NCBI GenBank assembly: GCA_037440765.1
Contig: JBBITL010000154.1
Span: forward strand, 1 to 5,530
Direction of reading: 5' to 3'
Source of the DNA: DTKY01 sp037440765
GTDB taxonomy: Bacteria > Acidobacteriota > Terriglobia > Bryobacterales > Bryobacteraceae
Length of the DNA stretch: 5,530 nt
The position numbers and the translations under genes were made by a program. Below are positions 5,414 to 5,530 of the stretch, one piece after another (position 1 is the first letter of the stretch; every line of letters starts with the position of its first letter). The notes under the pieces were generated by a model. It was given only the letters and a program-made list of their open reading frames with translations, made no database searches and had not been told where the DNA came from.

Positions 5414-5461
5414 CAGATTCTGGCCTGGTGTGAGAGATAGCCGCCGTCGTCGGGCGGTGGA

Positions 5462-5489
5462 AATGCAAAAGGTTCAATGCAAAAGGTTC
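5462..5489 (+). repeat. Perfect 14-bp tandem duplication
   Basis: AATGCAAAAGGTTC occurs twice head to tail (5462-5475, 5476-5489) in otherwise GGC-rich DNA, flanked by similar GGGCGGTGG and GGGCGGCGGTGG stretches. Short subterminal repeats of this kind occur at the ends of some IS21-family elements, but no transposase or target duplication is visible before the window ends. Confidence 0.7.
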
Positions 5490-5530
5490 CATCGGCGGGC
5501 GGCGGTGGTGTGTGCGGGCGAAGCGGGACT

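Noticed and set aside
5251..5433. 60-codon plus-strand frame overlapping the small minus-strand ORF
   Set aside because: It starts at TTG without a ribosome binding site and has no recognisable features. The minus strand has the better start signals.

Overview
The window is GC-rich DNA with compact bacterial genes. It carries a bacterial tRNA-Val gene with an encoded CCA end, a small secreted-protein family that I associate with Acidobacteriota, and a MoxR-type AAA+ gene. My best guess is an acidobacterium of the Bryobacter/Solibacter type. This rests on the look of the proteins and on base composition, not on a database search.

Layout. Positions 68-748 (minus) encode a secreted LolA-like protein. 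It is divergent from a polyisoprenoid-type family 2 glycosyltransferase at 961-1938 (plus), with about 210 bp of promoter-bearing spacer between them. The glycosyltransferase converges on a three-gene minus-strand operon read moxR (4724-3759), ychF-like (3758-2685), FKBP-type prolyl isomerase (2658-1990). In that operon the moxR stop touches the ychF start (TAAATG), and the FKBP gene follows after 26 bp. The operon combines an AAA+ chaperone, a ribosome-associated P-loop NTPase relative and an exported folding catalyst, so a protein-quality theme is a reasonable inference. The YchF-like protein has lost the usual switch II sequence.

The most unusual part is 4725-5060. Overlapping promoter-like elements point both ways: TGnTATAAT on the plus strand, and TATTAT only 8 nt before the moxR ATG on the minus strand. 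Downstream on the plus strand lie the 5' half of a degenerate tRNA-Val(CAC), a complete tRNA-Val(CAC), and then a tRNA 3' end. The acceptor strand of that 3' end is the exact complement of the upstream 5' half. One broken tRNA gene therefore appears to flank an intact one. A 10-bp direct repeat brackets the arrangement.

Positions 5060-5530 look like accessory DNA. They hold a less GC-rich small ORF (5103-5375, minus), preceded by a strong Shine-Dalgarno and GTG that run into an in-frame TGA, and a perfect 14-bp tandem duplication near the window end.
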